From Cepaea nemoralis (taxonomy: Eukaryota; Mollusca; Gastropoda; Stylommatophora; Helicidae): DNA of 64,000 nt. Made by a program: the position numbers and the translations under genes. A model generated the notes under the pieces. It was not told the DNA's origin. It was given only the letters and a program-made list of their open reading frames with translations, and did not search any database. Shown piece by piece: positions 47,166 through 60,378 of the stretch. The stretch's first letter is position 1; the number at the start of each line of letters is the position of its first letter. The stretch lies in the NCBI GenBank assembly GCA_014155875.1, contig JACEFZ010011444.1:82401-146400 (forward strand), given 5' to 3'.

Positions 47166-47568
47166 TCCCCAGAGGAAAGGAGATGATGACTCAGAGCTAT
47201 TCCCTGTAGCTTATGCAAGCAGGAAACTGAATGCTTCTGAACGGAACTACTCGGTGATCGAGCGTGAGTGCCTTGGTCTAATCTGGGCTGTGGAAAAGTT
47301 TCAGGCATACCTGTATGGTAAACATTTTACCGTGCAATGTGATCACCAACCCTTGATGTTTCTGGCATCGTCACGGAATCTGAACGCAAGACTCATGCGA
47401 TGGTCGCTGCTGTTGCAACCATACTCATTCCAAATCGAATACGTTCCTGGGAAAATGAACGTAGGCGCCGACTTCTTGAGTCGTTGTCCAGTTCCTGATG
47501 AACCATCAACTTCGGATGAAGTGGAAAACCAACAAGAGGGATCACAAAAGGAACCGTGTCAGCTGTGA
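47166..47568 (+). pseudogene. pol: RNase H of the LTR retrotransposon
   Basis: After the corrupted block the frame reads LFPVAYASRKLNASERNYSV, then IERECLGLIWAVEKF (catalytic Glu), VQCDHQPLMFL (Asp), and PGKMNVGADFLSRC (last Asp). This is the Gypsy-type RNase H that follows reverse transcriptase. The frame ends at 47,566-47,568, about 48 bp before the 3' LTR, so RNase H is the last domain, as in Gmr1-type elements. The first catalytic Asp lies in the corrupted part. Confidence 0.9.
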
Positions 47569-47604
47569 ACGACTGAGACGATAGTTCTCCACAGAGATCA
47601 ATCT

Positions 47605-47613
47605 GGAGGGGGG
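47605..47613 (+). promoter_or_regulatory. Polypurine tract (plus-strand primer site)
   Basis: GGAGGGGGG, three bases before the 3' LTR start at 47,617. Such tracts prime plus-strand synthesis in LTR elements. Confidence 0.75.
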
Positions 47614-47616
47614 CTC

Positions 47617-50106
47617 TGTCGCATGATGCGCACTCCGTCTTGTTCACTGCTGCACATCACAATTTCAAAACACACTTCTCACTAAAGGTTTGCACTAGAG
47701 AGAATTGGGACGCTAGGAATGCGGCGTCAACAGTATTAATAGCTGTGACACCCAATGATGGACAGATCATGTGGTCTAAGCCCGTTCTGTCCATTGGTTA
47801 ACCTAGAATAATCGCGTCGCCCGCGAATTATTCTGGGTCCAGCGACAGCTAAATTTCGGCACTTGCAGAGCGACCGGCCCAGCATCTAGATGTGTTTTAG
47901 GTCTCTGTAAGTCCCTCATCCTGATTCAGAAGGAAAGCTTCAGACGAAATTATGCCTGAGTTTGTTTATTTCTGAGTCAGGTAAAGCTTTAAGTATGAGA
48001 GTGTGTGTGTGTGTAAGTTCCGGCACGAATATATATATTTATTCTTCTATTGGAAGATAGAAACCAACTTTCAACCAGTCCCAAGATGGCTACTCTCTGC
48101 CAGCGCTGATGTAGATATCTGACGCCCTCTATCTTTCGTTTCCAGAAGAGTGCTGTACAATCACTATGTCTGAAGCTGTGAAAAGAGGCTCAATTATGCC
48201 CAGACTGTTTCCTATTCTTGAGTCTAATCCCACTGGCTTGCTGACTGCGTTCAGAGCAGGTTTAGTACAAGATAAACTATGATCTGGTGCTAGGTGTCGC
48301 CTTAGTTGCAATCCACAGCGAACCGCCAACACACGCGAATGGAGAAGGAGGAATGAAAGACTCTACCTATTATCTTATATGTTCGTGGCGTGAAGACAGA
48401 ATGTGTGTGTAACTGTTTAGCATCCATGACTGGTCCAGCATTTATACTGCTGTGATTTATTCGAGCAAGCATTTAGCACTCTGACGAACCACAGTCCAGC
48501 TAACAGACCAACACCGGCACTCAAGTAAACGAATAAAAGAAGAATTGTGTTAGATTGAGAGAATGAGTACAATGTGGTGTCTCATCTTTCTTTCACTCTG
48601 TATATATATGTGTTATTGAATGAGAGGCACGTGTAAATCCTCATAAGGAACATTTCACATAGACCTCCACATTCATACCAATTATATGTTACTTATATTA
48701 ACTTTGGAGTGAAATATTTAATGTATGTTTCTTTACATTATTACTTTGATGCAACATGTGGAATGTAGTTTACTGAACCCATCACCCTGTTTGACCGAGT
48801 AAGTAAAGGACATAATATGCTTTCGTGCATAAGCACTTCTAAACTGTCAAGGGGAAATATCACCCCAATGTCAGAAGAAGTAAGTAAAGGAAATGACAGA
48901 AGAGATGAGAGGGTATAAACAGGAAAGTATCCAGGCAAACCAAAACAATGGTGGCAGCACTGATTGGTAACATGAGTTAATATGTATGAGAGGAACAATC
49001 ATCCTATTCTGTTCCATTACTATGTAGGGATAAGATATGCTGGGTACATCTCATCATTTACTCTCCATCATTCTTTTCTAGCCTTGTCCGTCACTGTGTC
49101 TGTGTCCTCTGTGAGAACATCAGCCAACAGGCCACTATGTACAAGTGCAGTAAAAGAAAGCTTGCCCAATATAATTGCTGATGTCTAATGCCAGTACAAG
49201 GAGACCCACTGTAGCTCTTAACTTGTAGGTACTTCCTGAATCTGCTACCTTCTGTACCTCATGTCTGTAAACCCTTTTCATTCTTGTCCACTGGAGAATT
49301 ATCATCCTGTGGCTAGATATAAATGTGTTCACCATGTTTATCCACCTCAGGTGAGGATGACGGTGTTCGCAGATTGTCATGATCCAGAGGTGCAGAACAT
49401 TGCCCAATAATGTACAATGGCTGTCAACCTAGAGCAGATCTGTTATATAAAGGTGCAACAGGAATATGTGGCCAGGGCCAAGAATATTAAATGAGTCCCC
49501 ACTGAACTGTGCCCAAACCGGATCTGTGTTTCATGATTGATCTGGTGAAGTGTAGAAACAGTTCTAAGATCATTAGGATCAAGTTTATACCTCAATGCAA
49601 ATTACTTACAAATATGGCAGAAGTTTGGCAACATTTCATCACTGCTATACTTTGATTTTACTCAGGGAAACTTTATACTTGTGAGAACAATCAATAACTT
49701 TTCAGGAACAGAGAGTAGTCATGGACTCTTCTGATTCATACAGTGTGTAGAGACTGTTTAGACTATTTGTTTTACAAATCCTTGAGAAATGTTCCAGTAC
49801 CATCTGGGGTATTTATCACAGAAACAATAGCAGGCTATCTGATGGGAGGGCTTAGTGGCCAAATGACTGAAGTCATCTCTGAACATGAGAGTTCTTATTT
49901 CTAATGTTGAATATGAACATTATCTCAATGTCTTGATGTATTTCATATATGTCATAATGCATCACTGGTTACTTCCACAGGTTTTTTATTTTGATTAATA
50001 AACCAAAATTAACTGTTCCTGCATTTTTCTGTCAGTCCATTGTGGTGTGACAAAACTTTTCATTATTATCTATGTGTTTAGTTAATGTAACTACTCCACA
50101 TAAGGG
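47617..50106 (+). repeat. 3' LTR, about 2.49 kb
   Basis: Starts TGTCGCATGATGCG and ends in CTACTCCACATAAGGG, as the 5' LTR. Differences are single bases and one-base indels. The right edge joins the left inner arm of the Polinton-like element. Confidence 0.9.
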
Positions 50107-50174
50107 AGTAGACTCTTTTCTGTCTGTCATTATGTCGTTATTTGTTTATTTTTATTATTTGTTTATTTCTTTCA

Positions 50175-50441
50175 AACTCTCATTACTTCTCTATATATTT
50201 CGGCGCACTGCTCAAACTCCTCAGTAACTTTAGAACCGTTGTGCCCGACCTTGACATTATAGCTATCAGCGCTGTCCGTGACCGAAGACGGTCAACCCAT
50301 GAGTCAGCGCTGAAAACATGTCTGAACCCGCTATGTAGACATTTTACAGCCTGGTATAATGATATAGCCAGGTCAGCAGTTCTCTATGTAGGAACGTATA
50401 GAACAAACGTACAGACCGGTTTGAACTGGTTATGGTTATAG
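50175..50441 (+). CDS. Arm-conserved open frame A (left)
   Basis: LLSNFRTVVPDLDIIA, followed by RDRRRSTHESALKTCLNPLC and a RHFTAWYNDIARSAV segment, is open here and in the right arm (59,953-60,220, minus) with few changes. I recognise no domain. Conservation may reflect repeat identity rather than coding. Confidence 0.3.
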   Translation, partial: NSHYFSIYFGALLKLLSNFRTVVPDLDIIAISAVRDRRRSTHESALKTCLNPLCRHFTAWYNDIARSAVLYVGTYRTNVQTGLNWLWL

Positions 50442-50774
50442 CTATATTCTACCACGTGACTTGAAGCTATAAAACACCCATACGCAATGGCTGAGTCTCA
50501 TTCTATTGCTGAATTACAGAAGAGAACGGACCAAGAGATAGAAAGAAGCGGTGAGTAACATTATAATTATTCGTATGTCCCATCCAACATGTGCCACTCG
50601 GGTCCACCAGCTCACTCGATCACCAGAGGTGTGGATCACCCTATCTTATGCCACGTGGCCACGTCATAAAGATACCTTCCTCTATTCCTTACCTACTGGG
50701 ACAACCTGTATACAGCTTTATAAATAAATATATATTTTATATTTATATTTTTATATTTAGAACATTCAAACCAA

Positions 50775-51002
50775 CTAAAATATAACCGCCTTCCTAAATC
50801 TATTTTCTTGAGAATTGCTATGGTCTGTGCCAAGCATTCCTTTCACAACGCGAGCTGGCCGAAGCCCTCTGATTTTAATTATAGATAAACACGCAGGCTG
50901 AAACACGCTGCCTCTAATGAATACCAGACAGCTCTCCTCGGGCATTCTTCTATTAATATCAGCCTGCTTCACCCCGCCTAATCTCAGATAAATATCAAAC
51001 AA
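50775..51002 (-). CDS. Arm-conserved open frame B (left)
   Basis: INRRMPEESCLVFIRGSVFQ then RGLRPARVVKGMLGTDHSNS is open here and at 59,404-59,619 (plus) in the right arm, ending at the same stop. Not recognised. Confidence 0.3.
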   Translation of the reverse strand: MFDIYLRLGGVKQADINRRMPEESCLVFIRGSVFQPACLSIIKIRGLRPARVVKGMLGTDHSNSQENRFRKAVIF

Positions 51003-51249
51003 GAACAGCGGGGTTTAAAAAGTTCCCCCTGACCGCTAATAAGATTATAACTCTGCGCTCAAGCGAGGAATGTTTGCAACGTGGTCCGATGCATAGTTAA
51101 ATATTTAGAAAAAAAAAACCGGAGAACTATACGGCTGATTTTTGACAATATTTTGTGTGTATCCTTTTACTGTGTATGATACATGGAGCTCTAACTAACG
51201 TGAATTCAAAACCACAAAGCGATGGCGCACACACATAATATACACATGC

Positions 51250-53165
<1,916 letters not shown>

Positions 53166-53706
53166 CAAATCATTTCTGTCTATTCATCATCATGTGCCAT
53201 GCCGACTGGCGCAAGTAGCGAACACGTCTCTCCGCAGTATCGGAAACGCATGAAAATATACCGTTGTAAAGCAGTATCGATTCATTGGGCGGTGTATGCC
53301 CTAAACGGTAGTAACGATAGCTGAACGCCTGACCAGTCATCATCAGCATGTGCCATATCGGTAAGTGAGGGCGGTCATGACTTGTCTATCTAATACATAC
53401 CGCCTCAGTCTTAGCGCATAGCATTTACAGGCCGGTAAAGCGTCAATATATTTCCAGGACAACGCTGTCAACCCCAGCATTATTTTTGTGTTTGTAAATT
53501 CTTTGCAAGAGTGCCCAGTGTTTTCTGAACCACCCGGCACCCGTGTCATAAATAACAAGGCGGCCTGCTGCCAAATCGGTTGCTGCTGTGTGCCTTATGC
53601 TATGGTGTCTAATAGCTCTGCTCTGAAAGTTGTAGTGATGTAGTTGTAATGTAATGTAAGCGCCCATCATTGTAAGCTCACGTGTCTCTTTCACCTTTTA
53701 TTACAG

Positions 53707-53776
53707 ATTGAAACTGCTAAACAAGGAGGGAAAGGGGAAGCGGCTGTGCGGAAGACCACGAAAGGTCTGACCATAG
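53707..53776 (+). other. Candidate exon 1 in the left arm
   Basis: Preceded by CTTTTATTACAG (acceptor-like) and followed by ATAG|GTAAAA (donor-like). The 70-bp interior is open (IETAKQGGKGEAAVRKTTKG) and ends in phase 1, matching the next candidate exon. The right-arm counterpart (about 58,520-58,590) has a stop. Confidence 0.25.
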
Positions 53777-53984
53777 GTAAAATCTAACACTGTATCATCA
53801 CCATCATTCAGCATCATCACTATAGCGGCACCCATTGTTGTTGTCAAGCGGAGAATGAAAAACATCATCATCATCATCATCATCGTCATCATCTTCTTCA
53901 GCTACCACTGATGACGTGAAGCATAAAAATACATCTACTCCCTGACCCTGTTGCCGTCAAGTGTGTGCGCGGTGTGTATGTGTA

Positions 53985-54006
<22 letters not shown>

Positions 54007-54050
<44 letters not shown>

Positions 54051-54177
54051 TTAAACAGACAGACAGACAGGCAGAGGAAGAGAGCGAGCTAGAGAGATAG
54101 AGAGACGTAGAGGAAGAGAGCGGACTAGAGAGACAGACAGAGTGAGAGAGAGAGGGCAAGAGAGAGAGAGAGAGAGA

Positions 54178-54216
<39 letters not shown>

Positions 54217-54317
54217 CGTCAGAGCGTGGTGGGTGGTATTCCAGGTGATCATTGTTGGTAGATAGTGCATTCTGTGTGTGCTGTCTCTGGTCACAAAAGC
54301 TAGTCTGATCATCCCCG

Positions 54318-54378
<61 letters not shown>
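54007..54378. repeat. AG/AGAC microsatellite cluster
   Basis: Several AG, ACAG and GAGAGA tracts (54,007-54,068, 54,140-54,212, 54,325-54,378) separated by unique sequence. Mirrored CT and CTGT tracts in the right arm at 58,021-58,090 and 58,200-58,250 show they belong to the ancestral arm. Confidence 0.9.
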
Positions 54379-54382
<4 letters not shown>

Positions 54383-54488
54383 TCAGAGCGTGGTAGTAGC
54401 ATTCCATGTGATCTCAGTTGGTAGATAGTGCATTCTATGTGCTTTGTTCTCTGGTTACTAAAACTTGTTTGCTTATGTCAATCCACAG

Positions 54489-54558
54489 AATTGAACCAAA
54501 AAAGAACCAAACCCTCATTGACACGTGGACCACACCGAAATCTACCACGCACAAAAAG
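54489..54558 (+). other. Candidate exon 2 in the left arm
   Basis: CAATCCACAG precedes and AAAAAG|GTATGG follows. The 70-bp interior is open in the phase set by exon 1 (LNQKRTKPSLTRGPHRNLPR) and ends in phase 2. The right arm has the same segment with a one-base deletion. Confidence 0.3.
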
Positions 54559-54853
54559 GTATGGCCTCAGCTAAATGTAAGATGTACGTGTATCTGTGTA
54601 GCTGAGCTAACTATGCACTCGTCAGAAATAATATGGGCTAACTGTATGGATATCTGGGCTCTCATTCTGAGTGAAAAGGGGTTGTCGAGTATAAAGTCTG
54701 TGGTACCTTCGTTACAATCATGCTATCTTACTATCTCCCTTGTCGTGTGGTTACCTCCCTTGCTTTGTGTATATCAGGCATAAAAATGTTTCATATTCTG
54801 TGTAATTTACAATGTATGCATGTGCTATATGGATCCTATAATTCCTTCTGCAG

Positions 54854-54930
54854 ATTTACACGGTCTACAGCAGATAAAAGAGGTGGACAATTGAGAGCTG
54901 CTTACAAAGAAAAGTCAACCATACACCAAG
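54854..54930 (+). other. Candidate exon 3 in the left arm
   Basis: TTCCTTCTGCAG precedes and ACCAAG|GTATGT follows, both good splice-site matches. The 77-bp interior is open in the phase set by exon 2 (FTRSTADKRGGQLRAAYKEK) and is well conserved, with its splice sites, in the right arm (about 57,480-57,556). Basic composition; function unknown. Confidence 0.35.
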
Positions 54931-55009
54931 GTATGTATGCTGTCGTTTCCCACTGTTGTTCTGTGGTAACTAATATACATCATTGTAATCGTTAACAAAT
55001 TAGTATATC

Positions 55010-55330
55010 AGGTCCTAACTAACTCAGAAATGAGGTGCCACTCCCTAAAGGTCATATTTTAGTATATAAATGATCTCTCTAATATAAATTAGTTTTATGG
55101 ATCATGTAGTAGTAACGGATGTTCTAATTAACTCAGAAATGATGTGCCGCTCCAGTGAGGTCGTATTTTACTATATAAATGATCTATAATATAAATTAGT
55201 GTTATGGATCATATAGTAGTATGGGATGTCTTAACTAAGTGAGAAATCTGGAGCCGCTCCTTCTAGCTCTTATGGTATTATATAAAGAGTCTATCAACAA
55301 AAGTACGAAATACTAACAGACCAACCCCTT
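55010..55330. repeat. About 118-bp tandem repeat, 2.5 units, inner left arm
   Basis: Units start at CTAACTAACTCAGAAATGAG (55,015), CTAATTAACTCAGAAATGAT and CTTAACTAAGTGAGAAATCT. Each has GGATCAT(G/A)TAGTAGTA near its end. The same array is mirrored at 57,105-57,400. Confidence 0.8.
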
Positions 55331-55425
55331 CTTTAATAGTACTACATGTCATGTCACATTCTAGAACTTCATATTTTGCTATTTCTTAAAAATGTGATAT
55401 ATTTTTAGATAAACATATAATCAAA

Positions 55426-56987
55426 ATAGAGAATTGTTTTAAGGTAAATGTAGACATTTTTGAATTCAAAGAGACCCAGGTACTGGACCCCAAACTTCGT
55501 AGTAGTGGGAAACATCCTAAAATTTTACGAGGAATTTTATATAAGGATTTCTTTATGTACATTAATAATTTTGATAGAGTAGCCATGTGTACATTTACCT
55601 TAAGACAATTCTCTACAGCCGACATGTGAATAAGCCCAAGTCAAGGGAAGCTGTCTAACGACTCTAACGTTTGATATTTCTGCCACTGGTTTGCTAAGCG
55701 ATCTGTCGGTTTCCTACGATCTGTCACGGGTATCCCGTTGAATACCGACAGACATCGAAAGAAACATAACATGTCAGTGTATTGCTTATGGCTTAAGTCA
55801 TGTAAAATATTAATGCCGTGATTATGTCTAATGTGTTTCGGTAAGTCCTCTACACAGCACCCTATCGGGTGCTCATTTATGTGATATATATCAAAACTGG
55901 TCTCGGGTATTGTCTCTACCATGTACTTAGTTCCAGGTCTATGTGTAGGGCGTAGTTAACCATATCCCTGTCCTGAACTATAGCTATAAAATCGTCAAAG
56001 TCGTGTTCGTTGTTAACTAGGTTGGGGATTTCAAGTTGGCATGCATTGTTAGACCATGAATGGTAAAATCTAAGTTCTAATGTCTCCTTATGTCGTAAAA
56101 TCATGTTATGAGAATAATTTACCTTACACCTACATGTCTGACTAGTAAATATTTGTCTTGAAGTCTTGGTCCAGTCAATTGGTTGTGTTGAGTCTGGTCG
56201 ATGAAAAAAAGTATAGGTCGATACATATTTGTGGATGTTCTGATGTGTCCTAAGTTAGGGCTAGACGTCTCTATATTTTTGCTGGAATTCATCGTCGCGG
56301 ATGGTGTATACGGTCTTTAGTACCTCATCAATCTCTACTTCGTCATCTGTCTCTACGACGAGTTCCTCTGCTTCAACTTGGTCAAGTTTCTGCTTGTTAG
56401 CTGAGTCTGTGTCTGCTGGTGCTTTCCTTTTACGCGATGAGGGTGTAGTATCCGTTTTTTATGTTGATGGTGTAGAGGCTGAGTCTGTAGTGTCTGTGTT
56501 TGATGTTGAGGGTGTAGATGATGTCTGTTGATGTGTTTTCATGTGTCGTTTTAGGTTATCTTTCCTATTGTATAAGTTGCCACAGATGTGGCATGTGTGA
56601 GTTTGGTTGTTGTGTACAGCGTCAATGTGGCGTAAAATCTTGCTGTTTTCCGTAAAGTTCTTACCACAGATAGAGCAGAGAAAGACAGATATCTGAATAC
56701 TTCCCATAGTAGAGCAAAGAGTAGTAACTGATGATAGTGTGAGACAAATGGTTTCTAGCGGTTAATAATGCTTATAGCGCGATTCCGCTAGTTGTCAGTA
56801 GTATTGTCCGGCTTCGCTTAGTATTTCCGCAACTATTTCTGGTGTATTAAATAATGACTTGTCATGTGTTGCTCCAACGGTTAAGGTACAGTGAGTAATA
56901 TTTTCAATCTTCTTTTACAAATGTATGTGTGGGATGTCAAACAGCTGTGGAGAAAATATATTTATCAAACAGGTTACATCCATTATT
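55426..56987. other. Single-copy centre of the Polinton-like element
   Basis: The only part of the element not present in both arms. It contains the broken minus-strand gene described next and, at its left edge, a small inverted pair (about 55,428-55,455 and 55,586-55,614). A plus-strand stretch, 55,392-55,628, is open without a start codon (GKHPKILRGILYKDFFMYIN) and crosses the arm boundary. Confidence 0.8.
55630..56707 (-). pseudogene. Zinc-finger protein with a region like the N-terminus of Polinton-type DNA polymerase B
   Basis: The minus strand begins at 56,707 with two C2H2 fingers (CSICGKNFTENSKILRHIDA..., CHICGNLYNRKDNLKRHMKT). A Ser/Thr-rich linker and, after a frameshift, a basic SSRKRKAP signal-like stretch and an acidic segment follow. 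After stops there is a ETLELRFYHSWSNN segment and DDFIAIVQDRDMVNYALHID, then VEDLPKHIRHNHGINILHDL and LCFFRCLSVFNG before a final stop near 55,640. C2H2 fingers followed by this type of segment and a CFFRCL motif are what I remember of Polinton/adintovirus polymerase N-termini; this is recall, not a search. No exonuclease or polymerase motif is present, so only a broken N-terminal piece remains. Confidence 0.45.
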
Positions 56988-57104
56988 TTTATTATATGTT
57001 TAACTAAAAATATTTCACATTTTTAAGAAATAGCAAAGTATGAGGTTCTAGAATGAGTCATGACGCGTAGTACTATGAAAGAAGGGGTCATTCTGTTAGT
57101 ATTT

Positions 57105-57400
57105 CGTACTTTTGTTGATAGACTCTTTATATAATACCATATGACCTCGAAGGAGCGGCTCCAGATTTTTCACTTAGTTAAGACATCCCATACTACTACA
57201 TGATCCATAACACTATTTATATTATAGATCATTTATATATTAAAATATGACCTCACTGGAGCGGCACCTCATTTCTGAGTTAGTTAAATCATCCCTTACT
57301 ACTACATGATCCATAACACTAATTTATATTAGAGAGATCATTTATATAGTAAAATATGACATTTAGGGAGTGGCACCTCATTTCTTAGTTAGTTAGGACC
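57105..57400. repeat. About 118-bp tandem repeat, inner right arm
   Basis: Mirror of the array at 55,010-55,330, with the same three unit types in reverse order. Confidence 0.8.
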
Positions 57401-58018
57401 TGGTTTACTACTGTGCTACCCATTACAATGATTTATATTAGTTATCACAGAACAACAGTGAGAAACGACAGCATACATACCTTGGTGTATGGTTGACTTT
57501 TCTTTGTAAGCAGCTCTCAATTTTTCACCTCTTTTTTCTGTTCTAGACCGTGTGAATCTGCAGAAGGAATTATAGGATCCATATAGCACATACATACATT
57601 GTAAATTACACAGAATATGAAACATTGTGAAGCAAGGGAGGTAACCACACGACAAGGGAGATAGTAAGATAGCAAGATATTAACGGAGGTACCACAGACT
57701 TTATACTCGACAGCATCTTTTCACTCAGAATGAGTGCCCAGAGATCCATACAGTTAGCCCATATTATTTCTGACGAGTGCACAATTAGCTCAGCTACACA
57801 GATACACGTACATGTTTAATTTAGCGGTGGCCAAACCTTTTTGTCCGTGGTAGATTTCGGTGTGGTCCACGTGTCAATGAGGGTTTGGTTCTTTTTGGGT
57901 CAACTCTGTCGATTGACATAAGCAATCTAATTTCAGTAACCAGAGAAAAAAGCACATAGAATGCACTGTCTACCTACAAAAATTATCTGAAATGCCATTA
58001 CCACCCACCACGCTCTGA

Positions 58019-58020
<2 letters not shown>

Positions 58021-58090
<70 letters not shown>
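58021..58090. repeat. (CT)n microsatellite in the right arm
   Basis: A pure CT tract matching the GA tract of the left arm at 54,325-54,378, but longer. Confidence 0.95.
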
Positions 58091-58091
<1 letters not shown>

Positions 58092-58205
58092 GAAACCCAC
58101 GGGGATGATCAGATTAGCTTTAGTGACCAGATACAGCATACACAGAATGCACTATTTACCAACAACAATCACCTGGATTACCACCTACCACGCTCTGACG
58201 CTGTC

Positions 58206-58245
<40 letters not shown>

Positions 58246-59403
58246 GCCCGCTCTCTTCCTCTACCTCTCTCTATATCTCTAGCTCGCTCTCTTTCTTTGC
58301 CTGTCTGCCTGTGTGTCTCTCTTTCTCTCATACACACACCGCACACACACGTGACGGCAACAGGGTCAGGGAGTAGCTGTTTTTCTATACTTCACGTTAA
58401 CATTGGTAGCTGAAGAAGATGATGACGGCGATGCTTTTCATGTCTCCGCGTGACAACAACGACGGAGGCCTCTATAGTGATGATGCTGAATGATGGCGAT
58501 GATACAGTGTTAGATTTTACCAATTTTCAGTCCTTTCATGGTCTTTCGCGCGGTCGCTTCCACTTTCCCTCCTTTTCAAGTAGTTTCAGTCTATAATAAA
58601 AGACGAAAGAGACACGTGAGGTTACAATGATGAGTGCTTACATTACATTACAAATACATCACTACAACAGTCAGAGCAGAGCTATTAGACACCATAGCAC
58701 ACAGCAGCGACCGATTTGGCAGCAGGCCAAGTTGTTTTTTTATGACACGTGTGCCGGGTCGTTCAGAAAACACTGGGCAGTCTTGCAAGTAATTTACAAA
58801 CTCAAAAAGAATGCTGGGGTTGACTGTGTTGTCCTGTAAATTTATTGACGCTTTACTGGACTGTAAATGCTATGCGTTAGAAGTGAGGCGGTATGTATTA
58901 GATAGACGAGCCATGACCGCCCACACTTACTTATATGGCACATGCTGATGATGACTGATCAGGCATTCAGTTATCTATGATTACTACCGTTTAGGATATA
59001 CACCGCATTCGTTCAAATGAATTGATACCGCTTTACAAGGCTATATTTACATGCGTTTCCGATGTTTTGGAGAGACGTGGTCGCCTACTTGTGCCAGTCG
59101 GCATGGCAAATGATGATGGATAGACAGAAATTATTTGGTCATGCATATGTATATTCTGTGTGTGCGCCATCGCTTTGTGGTTTTGAATTCACATTAGGTA
59201 GAACTCCATGTATCATACACAGTAAAAGGACACCAGAAAAAAAAAACATTGTCAAAAAATAGCCGTATAGTTCTCCGTTTCTTTTCTTAATATTTAACTA
59301 AGCATCGGACCACGTTGCAAACATTCCTCGCTTGAGCGCAGAGATATAATCTGATTAGCGGTCAGGGGGCACTTTCTAAACCCCGCTGTCCAGGTTTGAT
59401 ATT

Positions 59404-59619
59404 TACCTGAGATTAGGCTGGTTGAAGCGGGCTAATATTAATAGAAGAATGCCCGAGGAGAGCTGTCTGGTATTCATTAGAGGCAGTGTGTTTCAGCCTG
59501 CGTGTTTATCTATAATTAAAATCAGAGGGCTTCGGCCAGCTCGCATTGTGAAAGGAATGCTTGGTACAGACCATAGCAATTCTCAAGAAAATAGATTTAG
59601 GAAGGCGGCTATATTTTAG
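59404..59619 (+). CDS. Arm-conserved open frame B (right)
   Basis: Counterpart of 50,775-51,002, ending RGLRPARIVKGMLGTDHSNS then QENRFRKAAIF. A few substitutions (Val/Ile, Val/Ala); no stop in either copy. Confidence 0.3.
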   Translation, partial: YLRLGWLKRANINRRMPEESCLVFIRGSVFQPACLSIIKIRGLRPARIVKGMLGTDHSNSQENRFRKAAIF

Positions 59620-59952
59620 TTAGTTTGAATGTTTTAAATTTAAAAATATAAATATAAAATATATATTTATTTATAAAGCTGTATGCAGGTTGTCACAGTA
59701 GGTAAGTAATAGAGGAAGGTATCTTTATGACGTGGCCACGTAGCATAAGATAGGGTGATCCACACCTCTTGTGATCGAGTGAGCTGGTGGACCCGAGTGG
59801 CACATGTTGGATGGGACATACGAATAATTATAATGATACTCACCGCTTCTTTCTGTCTCTTGGTCCGTTCTCTTCTGTAATTCAGCAATAGAATGAGACT
59901 TAGCCATTGCGTATGGATGTTTTATTGCGGCTAGTCACGTGGTACAATATAG

Positions 59953-60220
59953 CTATAAGCATAACCAGTTCAAACCGGTCTGTACGTTTGTTCTATACGT
60001 TCCTACATAAAGAACTGCTGACCTGGCTATATCATTATACCAGGCTGTAAAATGTCTACATAGCGGGTTCAGACATGTTTTCAGCGCTGACTCATGGGTT
60101 GACCGTCTTCGGTCACGGACAGGGCAGATAGCTATAATGTCAAGGTCGGGCACAACGGTTCTAAAGTTACTGAGGAGTGTGAGCAGTGCGCCGAAATATT
60201 TAGAGAAGTAATGAAAGACA
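59953..60220 (-). CDS. Arm-conserved open frame A (right)
   Basis: Counterpart of 50,175-50,441; both encode DRRRSTHESALKTCLNPLCR and TAWYNDIARSAVLYVGTYRT. Confidence 0.3.
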
Positions 60221-60378
60221 GAAAGATAGAAAGAAATAAAGAAATAATGAAAATAAACAAATAAAGACAGAGTGAATGACAGAAAAGAGAGAAAGAGAAA
60301 ATAAAAAAATAAAGACAGAAACAGGTCCGCTTGGTATATTTTAAGACTCCCTGACAGCAATCGTCTTTTACTATCTAC

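Larger units (their letters stand above)
39479..50106 (+). mobile_element. Gypsy/Ty3-type LTR retrotransposon with Gmr1-like gene order
   Basis: Two nearly identical long direct repeats (39,479-41,972 and 47,617-50,106) beginning TGTCGC bound an internal region. In order it holds Gag with a zinc knuckle, protease, integrase, the start of reverse transcriptase, a corrupted block, RNase H and a purine tract next to the 3' repeat. Integrase upstream of the polymerase is the Copia order, but the integrase (GPF-type module), Gag and RNase H are of Gypsy type, which is the known Gmr1 arrangement. It sits in the left arm of the Polinton-like element; the right arm shows the empty site. I could not settle the target duplication. 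The near-identical repeats imply a recent insertion. Confidence 0.88.

Noticed and set aside
39479..50106. Endogenous retrovirus with an envelope gene
   Set aside because: There is no open frame between RNase H and the 3' LTR (about 48 bp), so there is no room for an envelope gene.
56459..56707. Host C2H2 transcription factor
   Set aside because: Only two fingers, followed by frameshifts, and located exactly in the single-copy centre of a transposable element.
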